Source of the DNA: Entomortierella parvispora
Lineage: Eukaryota; Mortierellomycota; Mortierellomycetes; Mortierellales; Mortierellaceae
DNA: 64,000 bases
Direction: 5' to 3'
Assembly (NCBI GenBank): GCA_963573315.1
Contig: OY752144.1
Span: 124,001-188,000, forward strand
Shown: positions 45,431 to 56,837 of the stretch, piece after piece
Layout of the letters: each line of letters starts with the position of its first letter
How positions within the stretch are numbered: the stretch's first letter is position 1
The notes under the pieces: model-generated
The model's input: the letters and a program-made list of their open reading frames with translations, nothing else
Database searches by the model: none
Told to the model about the DNA's origin: nothing
Program-made: the position numbers and the translations under genes

Positions 45431-48400
45431 TCATGCAACAGCGGGCTTACCCTTCCATCGAAAGGTCTCCCGGAGACTGATCCTCTTGCTCATCAAGCTC
45501 TGGATGGGAAGACTCATACGATGATGCTTTTTGTACTGGTCCGCCGACATGGGTCGGGGAGGAGCCGCCATAGGAAGCACAGGCCGGCGGTAGAGTTGTT
45601 GATCCATGGTCTTGTACGCGTCCTTGTAATAAAACTCGTCCAGCAAGTCTTCACCTTCTCTCTCTGGTTCCTCCTCCGCCTCCTCCACATCTCGCAGAGC
45701 TCTCTCCAGCTCAGACTCGTACCTTGGAATTCGAGTGCTTGTTGAACCATAACCAATGCTACCAGTGGTGTTGTGGCGTGCTAGGCCGCTATGAGAGACT
45801 TGGTCGCCGTTCAAGGACCAATGTCCTTGTTGTTTCGTGACAGGTGGTGGTGGTCTGCCATCGTCCAGGTCCAAAAACGACATGGCTTCGTCATCCTCCA
45901 ACATGTGCAGGTCCACATTGCCCGGGTCGAGCTGGGTTTCTGGGACGCATCGGGCATCACCATCGGTCGAAAGTCGAATACCTTCTGAAAAAGTCAAGGG
46001 AGAGCGAGAGGCGTGAGAGGCACTGGAGGCTGTAGTGATGGACGAGGAGGTGAGACGAGCACCACGATGACCACCGCCACTACTCTGCAAGAGATCCGAG
46101 TCTTGAGCGACAACAGAGCCGTGGTGTGAGCCGCCGTTCGAGTAGATGTGGTTGGAAGAATCGATGCCAGGTTGGGTCGGATAACTGTTGCGAGCCAGAG
46201 TGCGTCGCCGCATGGGCCGAGTGGTATGGTGATCGTGCAAGAACAGAAGCTTTGCATTCAAAATGTTGACCTGACTTTGGAGACCCTGCACCGTCTTGAG
46301 GAGATCCGTCACATGCAGATCTTTGCTCTTGCATTGAGACTGAAGCTCGGCCAGCTCGTACTCGGCTTTGGACAAGACAGGGACCTTGCTGGGCTGGATC
46401 AAGGTGGTGCAGTAGGAGCATGTGCACCCGTCCGACATGACATGGTCTTTGGGCAGCACGATTTGTTCCTGAGGCGCCAGCAAAAGATCCCGAGACTGTC
46501 CTCGAGCACCCGGGGCATTTCTCTCCTCCTGCCGAGTACTATTATTTGCACTGCTCGGGTGTAGAAGCATCGTGTTGCGAGCCGAGGGCAGAATGATGGC
46601 TGGAATGGGAGTGAGCGAGCTGGAAGGGTACAGCCCGACAAGGTTGGAGGCCAAAAATTTCGTTGTGAGCTCTAACATTGCGGAGGTTGATGAAGTTAGT
46701 TGTTGCAGAATAGAAAAAAAAAACCACAAGCAGGGTTACAATGCCTGCCGTGTACACCATTTTTTTTCTTTACCTGACTGGAGGATCTCCTTCTCGACGA
46801 GCTGAATCTCGCGTTCCTCTTGCATACGGTCTAGTGGTTCCTTCAGAAAATCCATGCGTCTCTTCCTTGCTTTGCTTAATCGATCTTCGTCCTCCTCCTC
46901 ATCCTGGGTTTGTGCCAAATCCCTCGGCGACGGCGCTTCCACCGCAAGGTCTCCCATATCCGAGTGACGCTCTGCCATGATTGAGTGCATGGTGGCTAAA
47001 GAGGGATGGGGCAAGTGTCTCTGAGAGCGCAACATCCGGGCCATGTGCTCCTGCAGCACAGCCAGAGCCAACTGATCCTGGCTACGAATCTCCACGGCAG
47101 AGTCGCACAGAGTTTCGGTACTGGTCTTTTGAAGAGTCTGTTGTTGGTCGCCAAAAGTCGTCGATGTGATCAAAGGTGGTAGATTACCCTGCCTTCGTCT
47201 CCTACCACTGTGCTGTTGTCGCATCCGCCATCGGTCATCCTTTGGCCGTTGTTGACGTCGTCGCCTCTCCATAAGAGCACTCTCCGACTGATATCCGCTT
47301 TCCAGATCCTCATCATCCCAATAGTTCTTGGACTTGGCTTCCACAGTGTTGTGCAGATCGAGAGGGCCAGATTGTTGTTGTTTCAGTTCTTGTGGCTGCA
47401 CAGCGAAGATTTGCACTCGGTGTTGGATCAGATATCGGAATACTGACATCGTGTTGCTGGACTCTATGGCGACCCTGTCCTGGGCCATTCTCCTTTCTAT
47501 GCAATTCTTATAGTGTCCATAGAGAGATGCCGAACTCTGTTTCACTGGTTGTGTTTCCATTGCTCTAAAGTCGAGTCCAGTCGAAGCCAGCCCGAGCACC
47601 TTAAAAATCCGACGAGCACAAGAGGCTGTAAGGGAGCCGTGATGCGGACTCTCGGAACTTGACGGTAGAGGCGACGGGTCCTCGGATGTAGAATTCTCCA
47701 CCGTAGTCCAATCGAATCCCCCAACAATTCTAATGAGATTATCCACGAGCTCGAGCAGGAACTGGAGAAGATGTTGTTGCTCTTCAGCCAGACCTCGCAG
47801 CAGTAATCCCAAAGTCTGTGTCTTCATCTTGTCCTCTTGCCTTTCCAACTGGACCACATTCGACAGGGCCAAGAGCACATCTGACGGAATCAATGCCTCG
47901 GGCAAGTCATGCAAAAACCGTAGAATCAGTCGTGAAAGACTGCCACTTGACACTGAAGTCGACTCCTCGGAATCCTCCTTGTCGATGAACTGAGAAGTGG
48001 AGGAGGATGACAGTGGTTCAGACGGCGAGATTGCTGGAGAGTATAAAGGTGAAGAAGCCGCGAGTGAAGATGCATCGCTCTGTGTTGACTGGGTGGTAGA
48101 CTCTTCCTCCATCTGCAGACTCTGAACTAGATTTTCCAGCTTTGAGGAGCCCATAGAGTCGCTTTCGATATCCTTGGGGGAGTCACGATGTGGCGAGGTA
48201 AGGGTCAAATCGTAGCCTTGTCCAAAAGGTCGTTCGTCGAACACAGTCACTAGCGCCTCGAAATCGTCGTCCTTGATATCCCAATCTAAGGGGAACAGTG
48301 TCTCCAAGTCCAAGTTTCCCGAGGAGGCTGTTATTGTGGCAAACATGGTTGAAAGCGTCTTATGAGTTTACAAAAACCCACCGGTTCGGATCGAATGCTG

Positions 48401-49100
48401 ATGATCAGAAGGTGTCTTTGCTTACCGCGGTTTCGAAGCTCTTCAGCAACGTAGTAGAGCACAAGGGGAACTCTATGACCGTTATCAAACATGGCCGATG
48501 CCAGTTGCACGGACTGCAGAAGAGGAACACGAAAGGTAGCGTCTCTTCGATCTATGCAGGGGGAGAAAACAAAAAAAAAAAAATAAAGTAGGAAGAGCAA
48601 TGAGGCGGTGTGTTTTTTTCATTAACGGCTCCTTCAGCTTCGCCCAGCAAACAGCAAAAAATGAGCATCTTCAGCAAGACCATAACTCGTTCATTCTTTT
48701 TACCTAGTTCTGTCAGAGAAGATGCCGTCGCAGTGGGCGAAGTCGACTCTTCCTCCTCTACTTGAGCTTCGCAGATAGATCCAAAAACCTCCGGTGTCCC
48801 ATTCATGCTCAGGCGCCATTTCTGAGATGTTGACGGATCCCTTCCGAGGTCCCGTCGCCTCACCACCGCTGGGGAAAGAAGTGTGTTTTCCTCGTCTGCC
48901 TGGTCCTCCACAGCCTCCTCATATCCTAGAGGAGTGGGGTCTTCTCCATGTTGACCTTCTTTTGGTTCCACTATCGCTGTTTCCATAGCTTCTGGTGGAT
49001 CGACCTGAAGGCGAATGGTGATAGCTTCCGGGATGGCCTTTCCCTCAGGACCCACCTCCACCGATATCTCGTTTACACAAGGGTCGAAACCGATATTCAT
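45431..49100 (-). CDS. RhoGAP-like protein lacking the arginine finger, with C-terminal coiled coil
   Basis: Exons: 48704-49100, 48426-48551, 46774-48327, 45431-46671; 1105 aa. The RhoGAP fold is recognisable: GHRVPLVLYYVAEELRNR, then ALVTVFDERPFGQGYDL, LILRFLHDLPEALIPSDVLL and LLLRGLAEEQQHLLQFLLEL. The catalytic loop, normally GIFRxSG, reads TLFPLDWD, so Pro replaces the arginine near residue 187. An acidic Ser-rich insert of about 70 residues precedes the PEALIP helix. Later come an Arg-rich stretch (ERRRRQQRPKDDRWRMRQQ), a coiled coil (KAEYELAELQSQCKSKDLHV, then LQSQVNILNAKLL) and a poorly conserved tail. Probably a GTPase-binding scaffold rather than a GAP. Splice between the second and third exons is the least certain. 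Confidence 0.78.
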
Positions 49101-50255
49101 GTTATGTGCCTGCCAATGGAAATGAGAGTGAGGTTGAAGTAGCAGTTGTCTGTTGATCTAAGTGCTAATGATGAACACTGACGCTCATGGGAAGTGAAGG
49201 GTCAAAGAGAGGAATTATAAAGAGCAATCCAAATCGGTATTGTGAACCCAAACGAGAACAGAGAGGGGAAAGATGGAATGCTCAAATGGCAGGGAATATA
49301 AATCCCGGCGAGGAGAATTAAGAAGCAAGAAGAGGAAGAGAAGGAGGAAGGGAGAGATCGGGATAAAAAGGAAGAGAGAGAGGGAAAAAGAGGGAAAGAA
49401 AGAGAAGAAGAGGGCAAACAAGAACGGAAGGGAGGCAAGAAGGCAAAGGAGAGAGATTGAGAGACAAGAAAAAAAAGAGACAGATGCGTTGACAAGAGCA
49501 TGAAAGGCTGAAAGAGAGAGAGAGAGAGAAAAAAAAAGGGTCTTTGTCAAGTCTCTCCTGAGAACTTCTTGACCTTCCCTCTTTCTATTCAGGAAACAGG
49601 TTCCTGACAACACCTCGCGACACAGACGCGTGCTCCTTTCTGGGTTGATACCAAAGGCCATGCGGAATCGTAGGGCGGTTCATGAAGCATTTGGAGTCTC
49701 TTGGTTTAAACAAATGCATCGGGTCGTTTTCAAGAAAAGGAGATAGCCGCAGGATCAGTTCAAGGAGGAAGCGGAGGACAAAGAAAAAGAGAAAAGGGAG
49801 GGACCAGCTGGCCGGATTCGAGCCTGGTCCATATCCAGATGCAGTCTTTTCATCGTCAGCCCTCTAAACTCACCATCCCACCTCCTGCTCACCCTACAAG
49901 ATGCGCCTTCAAGATGCGCCTTCAAGATGCGCTTCATTCAAAATCGGCTATGCTCGCCGAAAGAAAAACATCAAGGTAGATGAGCCCCATCATTTTAAGC
50001 TTCCTTTGCGTGTGTGTTCCCATCCATTCTCACTCACTCACTCACCCGATCACTTTCCTTCCTTCTTCTCTTCCACGACTCCTTTTTAGTTGACGGGCCT
50101 CTCTCCGTGAGCAGATACTTGCATGTTGAAATAGCCTATGAAAGTGACAGAGCCCAGAGGCAACACGAGATGCACGCACTACCTCAACGGCCAAGGAGGC
50201 GATCCTCAAAGAAGTCCATGATATGATCAGTTTATTATTGTGATTGACCCGAGCT
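49101..50255. other. Intergenic, 1.15 kb, purine-rich
   Basis: No gene supported. A strongly GA-rich tract covers 49270-49540. A GGCTCGAATCC box on the minus strand near 49812-49822 resembles a tRNA T-arm, but no cloverleaf forms around it. Confidence 0.45.
49897..49935. repeat. 13-bp tandem repeat, three copies
   Basis: CAAGATGCGCCTT is repeated head to tail at 49897, 49910 and 49923; the last copy lacks one C. Confidence 0.85.
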
Positions 50256-52279
50256 TTAGCGACATTGCCACAGCTTCAGCGTCTACAGAAACAACGCAAG
50301 AAAAGAAAGTTAGAACGAATGCAAAATGAACAATTCACAATTGCACGGTTCATTCATCCTCTTAAACATTTCATGTACCTGATCAACCGATCCCGTGGCG
50401 ACAATAGGGGTTGTGGCATTAAACGCGATACATGTCACAAAATGAGAGTGTGCTTCCATGGTCTTCATGCAGCGACCCGATTTCAAGTCCCAGACCTTGA
50501 GTGTCTTATCATCCGAAGCACTCAGCAGGAACTTGCCAGAAGGATGGAATACAAGTCCTCGTACCCAGTTGTCGTGTCCAATCTACAGATAAATAACATT
50601 TGTGAGCCTGACTGCGACAATCCGTCAATCTTTGAGCAAAGCATTGACCAGGTACGTACCAGAGTCTGGATGCATTGACCAGTAGAGTCCCATAGTTTGA
50701 TCGTCTTGTCTCTCGAGCCGGTCGCTACGTACTGGCCTGGTTGCGGTTGATCCTTTGCACTGACCTTTGGCTATGACATTTGGTAACATCAATATTTAGA
50801 TCGGGCTCTGATCGCAAAATCTTGTCCCAGAGGTACACTTCACTATTCCCACTTACATCAATGCCAATGAGCTCCTTGATGAACGGATACGCTACAAGCG
50901 GGGCAAACACGGCGCATTCTACAACATTATCATGGCCCCTAAACTCGCTCTTGCATTCCCCTGTTGACACGTCCCAGATGCGTGCGGTCTATAAAGTCAA
51001 GATGAAACAACGAGCAGGGTCAGTATGTGGAGATGACAGTTGTTGAAGCTGTTATGACAGTCTAAGAGCGGCAGAGGTATCCTTACCTGATCGCTAGAAC
51101 TGCTCACCAAAAGGCGACCATCCTCGCTCGGTTGAACATAACGCACCCAATCCAGATGTCCTGTAATAGTCTTCACACAGTATCTACATTCATAAAATAT
51201 AAGCGTATGGTTAGATTGCTACTATCATTGAATTTTTTTTGTTGGCCAGATGATTCTTTTCTTCAGTCCTTACGTTGTTGCCACGTCCCACAGCTTGATA
51301 GTTTTATCACGGGAAGCAGACGCAATCAAGTCACCGGATGGGAGAAAAACAACCGATGACACACTGTGGTCGTGTCCAAAAAGAGTTTTAGTGCACTTGT
51401 AATCCTGCTGGAGATCCCAGATTTTGATGCTCAAGTCATTTGAGCAGGAAACTAGAAAAATAAAGGTCGAGTTCACGCACTCGCCATAGGTCAGATCTTG
51501 ATCTGGCATTGTCGACAATAGTAGAAATCGAAAAGAAATAGCAATGCCCATACCCAAAAAGTTGCCCTTTGCATCGAAAGAAAGGTCCTGAACTGCTTTT
51601 GTGTGTCCTTTTAGAGTCCTTTCGTATTCGCCAGTCTCGTAATCCGAGATTCGTATCGTTGTGTCCTCAGAGGCAGATGCAATGAGCGAAAACACGGGAT
51701 GGAAGGCAACCCGTGTGATTGGACTGCGATGGCCTGTCAATGCCCAGCGTTCTGGTGGTCGAGGAATCCAGTCTACTGAACTTGTTACTCTCCTGACAGG
51801 GGCATTGCTCAACTCTTCCTGCATCGCCGCTAGCTTATTCTCAAGATCCATAATCTAGCAACCCAACAGGAGTGAACGTCAGTATAGCCATCTCCCAGAC
51901 AAAGGACCAATGGCGCTGCGTGATAATACCATCGGAGCATCGTTGAACGTACCTTCTTTTGCAACCGAATGACAGAGGTCCACTTTTTCTCCAGCAGACC
52001 CGTTGACTTTTGCTGAGGCCCAGGCGTAAAATCCTGATTCTTAGACTCCTTTCGCAGAGATTGAAACGACTCGTTAAAACCGCTGGCACTCAAATAGTCT
52101 AGGATAGCCTTGTGCCTTGAAGAAAAAAAAACAGGACAAAATTTGTTGTCGTCAGTCAATTGCGTGGAACTGAGAATCACGCGAGATGGCCCCCCATTCG
52201 GGGCTACATTATCCATTGTGCTTGATGCCCAAACTTACAGCTCATCGCGCTGTCTATCGCTGAGTACGCTCGTTGACAT
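50256..52279 (-). CDS. PAC1: LIS1/PAC1/NudF, dynein regulator
   Basis: Dynein-binding WD40 protein needed for nuclear migration and dynein activation. Nine exons: 52239-52279, 51953-52115, 51554-51854, 51274-51451, 51087-51183, 50857-50988, 50660-50770, 50379-50582, 50256-50282; 417 aa (human 410). The LisH dimerisation motif ([19 protein letters not shown]) and a short coiled coil ([15 protein letters not shown]) precede seven WD40 repeats, for example [44 protein letters not shown] and [16 protein letters not shown]. The last exon encodes only eight residues and ends LKLWQCR, as in LIS1. All splices are GT-AG and in frame. Confidence 0.96.
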
Positions 52280-53434
52280 TATGTCTTTTTTTTCTTTCCA
52301 AAAAAAAAAAAAAATAATATCGGACTGTCCCTGTTATCTTGGTTTACGGTGTGTCCTGCGAGAATCCTAAGAAGCGAAATGGAGATTAGCAGAGGATTTC
52401 AGAAATGAGTTTGTAGTTGTGCATGTTGTCGCGTTCCGGGGCCATCTGAAAGCCAATCGCCAAAAACTTGACTGTTTCCTTGAAGAGATGGTGGTTGAAG
52501 ATTGGGCGACAGCATGAACGGCTGAGTGGCCAAAGTTGGGTTCCATCAGGAATAATCATGTGGTTGCGGCGTGATGATCTTACTCTAATTCTCAATCTCT
52601 CTCTCTGTCTCTCTCTCTCTCAGTGAAGCGTGTCGGTTGCAGGGAGGCAGGGAAAAGGAAGCACGCAGCGAGGGGAGGGGGGGTGGGGGAGTGGGAGCGA
52701 GCGAGCGAGGTCAGCGGAGAGAGGGATGGCGAGAGAAGAGGAGGGAGAAGGGATTGAAAGTGAAAGGATGAAGTAAGGAAAGAGGGAAGCAGAGATGGAC
52801 TAGGACAAGTGAGAGCCGCTGGTCCAGCTGGGATGCTCTGCCCCTTTGCCGGCCTGTGACAGAGGGAAATGTGACCAGAGTCCAAGAGCCACCACGCGTG
52901 GCAGGAGTGCTGATGCTTTTTTCTTGGATTGTTTACTCGAATTAATTTATTAATTACACGTGGAGTGCGACAGACTGACAGACTACCAGTAATTCAATTA
53001 CTCGCTCTGTTTCCTAGCGCAAGGAGCACCGCTATTGTCAAGAGACAGAGATGGAGAGAGAGACAGAGAATGACAAGGACGTGCAAATAGAGCAGAAGCG
53101 GGGAGCCGCGCCTTGAATAGCGAGATAGCTGGCTCCCGAGCCTCATCTGAAGGAGCTCGGATCAGAGGATCGGTGCCAGAACCTCGAGACAGAGTCTTTT
53201 TCACACTCGAGCTCGGTGCCTCATCGCGCGGCTGTGGACCAGCACAGCACTCAGCCACCGCCGATCTTGCATGGTGACTTTGCGGGGAAAGTGTGTTTGC
53301 TCATCATTCAGCCGACATCATAATGAAAAGACACTTGGACACTTTGTCCCAGTGCAGACTTTTATGAGTTGAACAAAAATGAAAACAAAATTCGAGGGAA
53401 AAGGGTGTGGTGGAATCGATCAAGTGCAAGCTTC
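52280..53434. other. Intergenic, 1.15 kb
   Basis: No gene supported. A TC/AG microsatellite lies near 52595-52625 and GA-rich tracts extend to 52800. A CACGTG lies near 52959. It holds the LIS1 promoter and the 3' flank of the oxygenase. Confidence 0.45.
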
Positions 53435-54360
53435 TTATTCCGTAATGGGTGTTGCAAGGTTGTAGATGGTGGCACCCTCAGAGTAATCCTTGCCCTCCTC
53501 GCGATCTGAGATTGGGGGGAAGAGACGTCTCTTCTCGTCATAGTAATGGTCGCGCAAATCACCTTCCTTGGCCTGGTTGTAAGTCAAGTACACTGCCTTG
53601 CGGGGCTCGGTAGTCTTGTTGTCTCCAGATCGGTGGGCGAGGTAAGCTCCAAAGACAAGCAAGCAACCAGGTCGGGTCTCTACTGAGATCCACTCGTGCT
53701 TTTCGCACCATTCGCGAGCAATGGATCCGTCCTTCTTCTCCTGTGCGAGAACACCATGGACGTGGGAGCGGGGCACAACCTCGAGACAGCCATTGGCCTG
53801 AGTGGTGGGGTCAATGGTGAACATGGCGGTAGCGTGAGTCACCTGGCCAAACTGAATGAAGGCGGGAGCATCCTGGTGGGCAGGGAAGCCTTTGAAAGCG
53901 TGAAAAATAAACAGATTGGGAAGGATGAGTTTGTAACCAGTTCGAAGGAGAAAGAATGTTCGACCGAGAGCATTCAAAAGAATCGCCACTTACCACCACC
54001 TCCAGCCAACTTGTAGTTGATCTTCTCCTTGAACAAGACATACTCGGAGCCATTGTTGAGCTTGGCGAGCAAGTTCAAGACACGGGGACCACGAACATAC
54101 TCTCGCATTCTGTCGTGGAAAGGTGTGAAGTTTTCTGTACGGCAGAGCTGCTTCTCGCCTGTCTCGGTGTTGCGCTCGTAGTATTGCATCCACTTGTTCT
54201 TCTGATCAGGCCAGTTGGCGATCTCGTTGCAGATGTTGACCAACTCGAGGTGTTCCTCGGGAGAGAAAAAGTCCTCAATGAGAAGAAAGCCCTCGCGGTG
54301 GTAGGACTGGACCTGCTCCTCACTCAACTGGTAGTCGGACAAGTGTTCAACGGTCATCAT
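53435..54360 (-). CDS. PhyH-family Fe(II)/2-oxoglutarate oxygenase, PhnY/TmpA-like
   Basis: Exons: 53994-54360, 53435-53889; 273 aa. The phytanoyl-CoA-dioxygenase fold is clear: SYHREGFLLIEDFFSPEEH at the N-terminus, then the iron ligands His127-x-Asp129 (FPAHQDAPAF) and distal His208 (AHRSGDN), with Arg219 (EPRKAVYLTYN) placed to bind 2-oxoglutarate. The segment LFKEKINYKLAGG before the HxD, and the ending GDLRDHYYDEKRR, look to me more like bacterial phosphonate hydroxylases (PhnY, TmpA) than peroxisomal phytanoyl-CoA hydroxylase; no PTS1/PTS2 is obvious. The strongest support is the neighbour: a PhnZ-like HD oxygenase, divergently transcribed 1.03 kb away. Predicted step: hydroxylation of C1 of 2-aminoethylphosphonate or its trimethyl derivative. 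Other PhyH substrates remain possible. Confidence 0.85.
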
Positions 54361-55393
54361 CGTGTTGTGAAAGGAAGGTTGAATGTGGGGTGGATGGGGG
54401 AAGAAAGAGGGTGTGTGCTTCACAATCAGACGAGCGGAAAAGATTTGCCTTTTAAATGACGGGGTGGCGTCAAAAGAGAGCCCCGTCCTGCTCGGATGCA
54501 GGGACTCGAGGCCAGCGGGCCAAAGAAGTCCAGGGAACTGGCTGCAAAGGGGAGAGGCGAGAGCTCGTGGGACAAGACGAGGGAGGGCGTCCGAGGACAG
54601 TGGACACACAGATTTGCAGATTCGGGGGGTCGAGGCTTGGCTGGCTGCCAAAAATGGACAGCGATTCATCGACCGAGCGAGTTTATTATTTTGACTCCAG
54701 GCCCGGCGCACGGCAACGACAGACGCCAACCAGACGCGAGGGGCACGTGCGGCGTGCCCAGCTGCCACGAGTGCTCGGATTAAAGCAATGGATGGCTTCC
54801 GAACTCGGTCGGATCGTTAGTCAGCGTAGGGGCTTCATTTTTCCCTCACCTCCTCCATCGCTCTCTGCCCCATCGATGCCGTTTCGTCCGTCCGCTTGCT
54901 CGTTTTGGGTTTTGTTTGTTGTTTGGCACGGTTTCTCTTGCCGAAGATTGACTTGGCGCTTGCCGAAGAGAACATTCAGTGGGAAAATATAAACAGGGTT
55001 GCTGAACCTATCTCTAGCAGGAAACACCTCACGCTACTTGCATTTCTTGTACACCTTTCGGGCCTAGCGATACGCCTCAATGGTTCCCAAGGTTCCAATG
55101 GTTCTGAAAAAATAGATCCGTCAGTCAGTCAGAGTCATCGCTTTTCCAGTTTGTTGTGTCGTTGAGCATGGAGATTTTCCCTGGACCCCGCCGATTGTCG
55201 GCTATCAATGACAACACAGGCAAAATCACGCCTAGAACCAATCCGTACTGCACTGGATACACGTGGCACATGCTCATCTGGCACCACCTCGACGCCGCCA
55301 ACAATGGCTTTATTGCCTCGACTTTGTTTACCATCCGGTTCGCTTTCTTCCTTTCTTTCCTTATTCACATTTCGTCAACTTAAAACACTCAAA
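54361..55393. promoter_or_regulatory. Divergent intergenic region of the oxygenase pair
   Basis: Non-coding. It contains two CACGTG palindromes (54744-54749 and 55260-55265). CACGTG is the core site of Pho4-type bHLH factors, which in yeast answer phosphate starvation, but also of others. No TATA element stands out. Confidence 0.45.
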
Positions 55394-56032
55394 ATGGCAC
55401 TCCAACCCGATATCGAGACTGCCCAGCAGACGGTCGAGCTCATCTTCAATGTTCTGGAGGAGGGTAGCAAGAAGGAATATCTTGGCGAGGATATTTCACA
55501 GCTCGAACACTCTCTCCAAACAGCACAGCAAGCCCGTGATGCCCAAGCCGATGACGAAACTGTCCTTGCCGCACTTTTGCATGATATTGGTCAGTTCTGT
55601 GATCGACAGACAGCCATGGACATCATGGCCGAGGCATCCGATCTTGCAGGCAAGACCCTTGACCCATCAAGCAATGTCAAGGTCGGCGTAAAGGGCCACG
55701 AATACATTGGAGGTCAATATCTCAGGAGGTTGGGCTTTAGTGAGAAGGTCGCTCAGCTCGTTGAGGCTCATGTCGTTGCCAAGCGTTATCTCACAGCAAT
55801 GGATCAAGCCTATTATGAAGGACTCAGCTCAGCCAGCAAGGCTTCTCTCAAGTATCAAGGAGGACCCTTCTCAACCGAGCAGGTCAAAGAGTTTGAAACC
55901 GATCCTCTCTTCCGGGAAAAAGTCCAATTGCGTCTCTGGGATGACAAGGCCAAGATCGTTGGCTTGGATCTTCCTGGGCTGGAATCTTACAAGGACCTTG
56001 CTGTGAAGCATCTGATTAGGAGCTCTGCTTAG
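55394..56032 (+). CDS. PhnZ/TmpB-like HD-domain oxygenase (C-P bond cleavage)
   Basis: Intronless, 212 aa. Bacterial PhnZ and TmpB are mixed-valent diiron HD-domain enzymes that oxidatively split 1-hydroxy-alkylphosphonates, releasing phosphate. All six ligands are in place: His39 (SQLEHSLQTA), His63-Asp64 (ALLHDIGQF), His102 (KGHEYIGGQYL), His126 (EAHVVAKRYL) and Asp183 (LRLWDDKAK). Lys130 of the AKRYL motif, Tyr29/Glu32 of the N-terminal lid-like YLGE, and YQGGP also match PhnZ. Gln67 occupies the place where I recall His62 in PhnZ, and the loop before His102 is about 17 residues longer. Start is the ATG at 55394 after an in-frame stop at 55381-55383. No organelle signal seen. Intronless state would suit acquisition from bacteria, which is an inference. 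Confidence 0.88.
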   Translation: MALQPDIETAQQTVELIFNVLEEGSKKEYLGEDISQLEHSLQTAQQARDAQADDETVLAALLHDIGQFCDRQTAMDIMAEASDLAGKTLDPSSNVKVGVKGHEYIGGQYLRRLGFSEKVAQLVEAHVVAKRYLTAMDQAYYEGLSSASKASLKYQGGPFSTEQVKEFETDPLFREKVQLRLWDDKAKIVGLDLPGLESYKDLAVKHLIRSSA

Positions 56033-56306
56033 TTTGTTCATAGATATTTTAATGCTTTTTGTTGTCATCTCAAGAACATTGTTCTTTTACACCATTGAAA
56101 AGTGTGCCCGTCCCTGCAGATCAATCTTGTATAAAGAAAGTCACACGACCCATCTGTCGTCAGCAAAGAGCAGAGCCGTTGAGCTAGAATGTGCTGGACA
56201 TGGGACAAGGTGAAGAAGGGACATCCATCCTGGGATCGTCCAGCTGGCCACCAAACGAGCACGTGTGCGGAGTTCATTTCTGTCCCGCTGGACAAAGGCC
56301 TTGGGT

Positions 56307-56837
56307 TTATTCGACTTGGAGTTGCTTGTTGGCTCCAATGATATCGAGACATTGATCCACCAGCTGTTCCACCGTCGACGAGTCTGCATCCACAGAGACA
56401 ACATCGGGTTCGCTCTTGTCGGGCCTCTCCAAGATGTCAAACTGGCTCTGGAGGAGCAGCGCAGGCATGTAGTGGTTTGAGCGCGCTTCCAGTCTGTGTC
56501 GTATAACATCCAGGTCACAATTGAGGAAGATAAACAGCAAACGATGGTTCCTTTCCCGGATGCGGTCACGGTACCTTTTTTTGAGTGCAGAGCAAACAAT
56601 GACCCCGCGCTCGTTCTTGTGGTTCAGACTGAAAACGACGTCGTTGAGTCGTTCGAGCCAGGGGGCGCGATCGTCGTCATCCAGGGGATGTCCGCCGGCC
56701 ATTTTGACAATGCTAGAGCGCAAATGCAAGTCGTCGCCATCAAAAAACTTTGCGGACCATTTCTGGGCAAGCTTCCTGCCCACGGACGTCTTGCCGCTGC
56801 CAGAGACGCCCATGATGATGATGCAGTTGGCAGACAT
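56307..56837 (-). CDS. IDNK: Gluconokinase
   Basis: Phosphorylates D-gluconate to 6-phosphogluconate, feeding the pentose phosphate pathway. Intronless, 176 aa (family ~175-200). The P-loop is at the N-terminus (IIMGVSGSGKTSVG). The substrate region FFDGDDLHLRSSIVKMAGG, PLDDDDRAPWLERL and CSALKKRYRD are the gluconokinase signatures. The C-terminal LVDQCLDII helix closes the fold. ATG 56835-56837 is chosen because it places the P-loop within ten residues of the start. Convergent with the PhnZ-like gene, 274 bp between stops. Confidence 0.95.
   Translation of the reverse strand: MSANCIIIMGVSGSGKTSVGRKLAQKWSAKFFDGDDLHLRSSIVKMAGGHPLDDDDRAPWLERLNDVVFSLNHKNERGVIVCSALKKRYRDRIRERNHRLLFIFLNCDLDVIRHRLEARSNHYMPALLLQSQFDILERPDKSEPDVVSVDADSSTVEQLVDQCLDIIGANKQLQVE

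Noticed and set aside
49800..49880. tRNA-like sequence on the minus strand
   Set aside because: A GGCTCGAATCC box resembles a T-arm, but T-stem and acceptor pairing fail, so no cloverleaf forms.
52998..53258. 86-codon minus-strand open frame
   Set aside because: No homology, low-complexity Ser/Pro/Leu content, no promoter or splice support.
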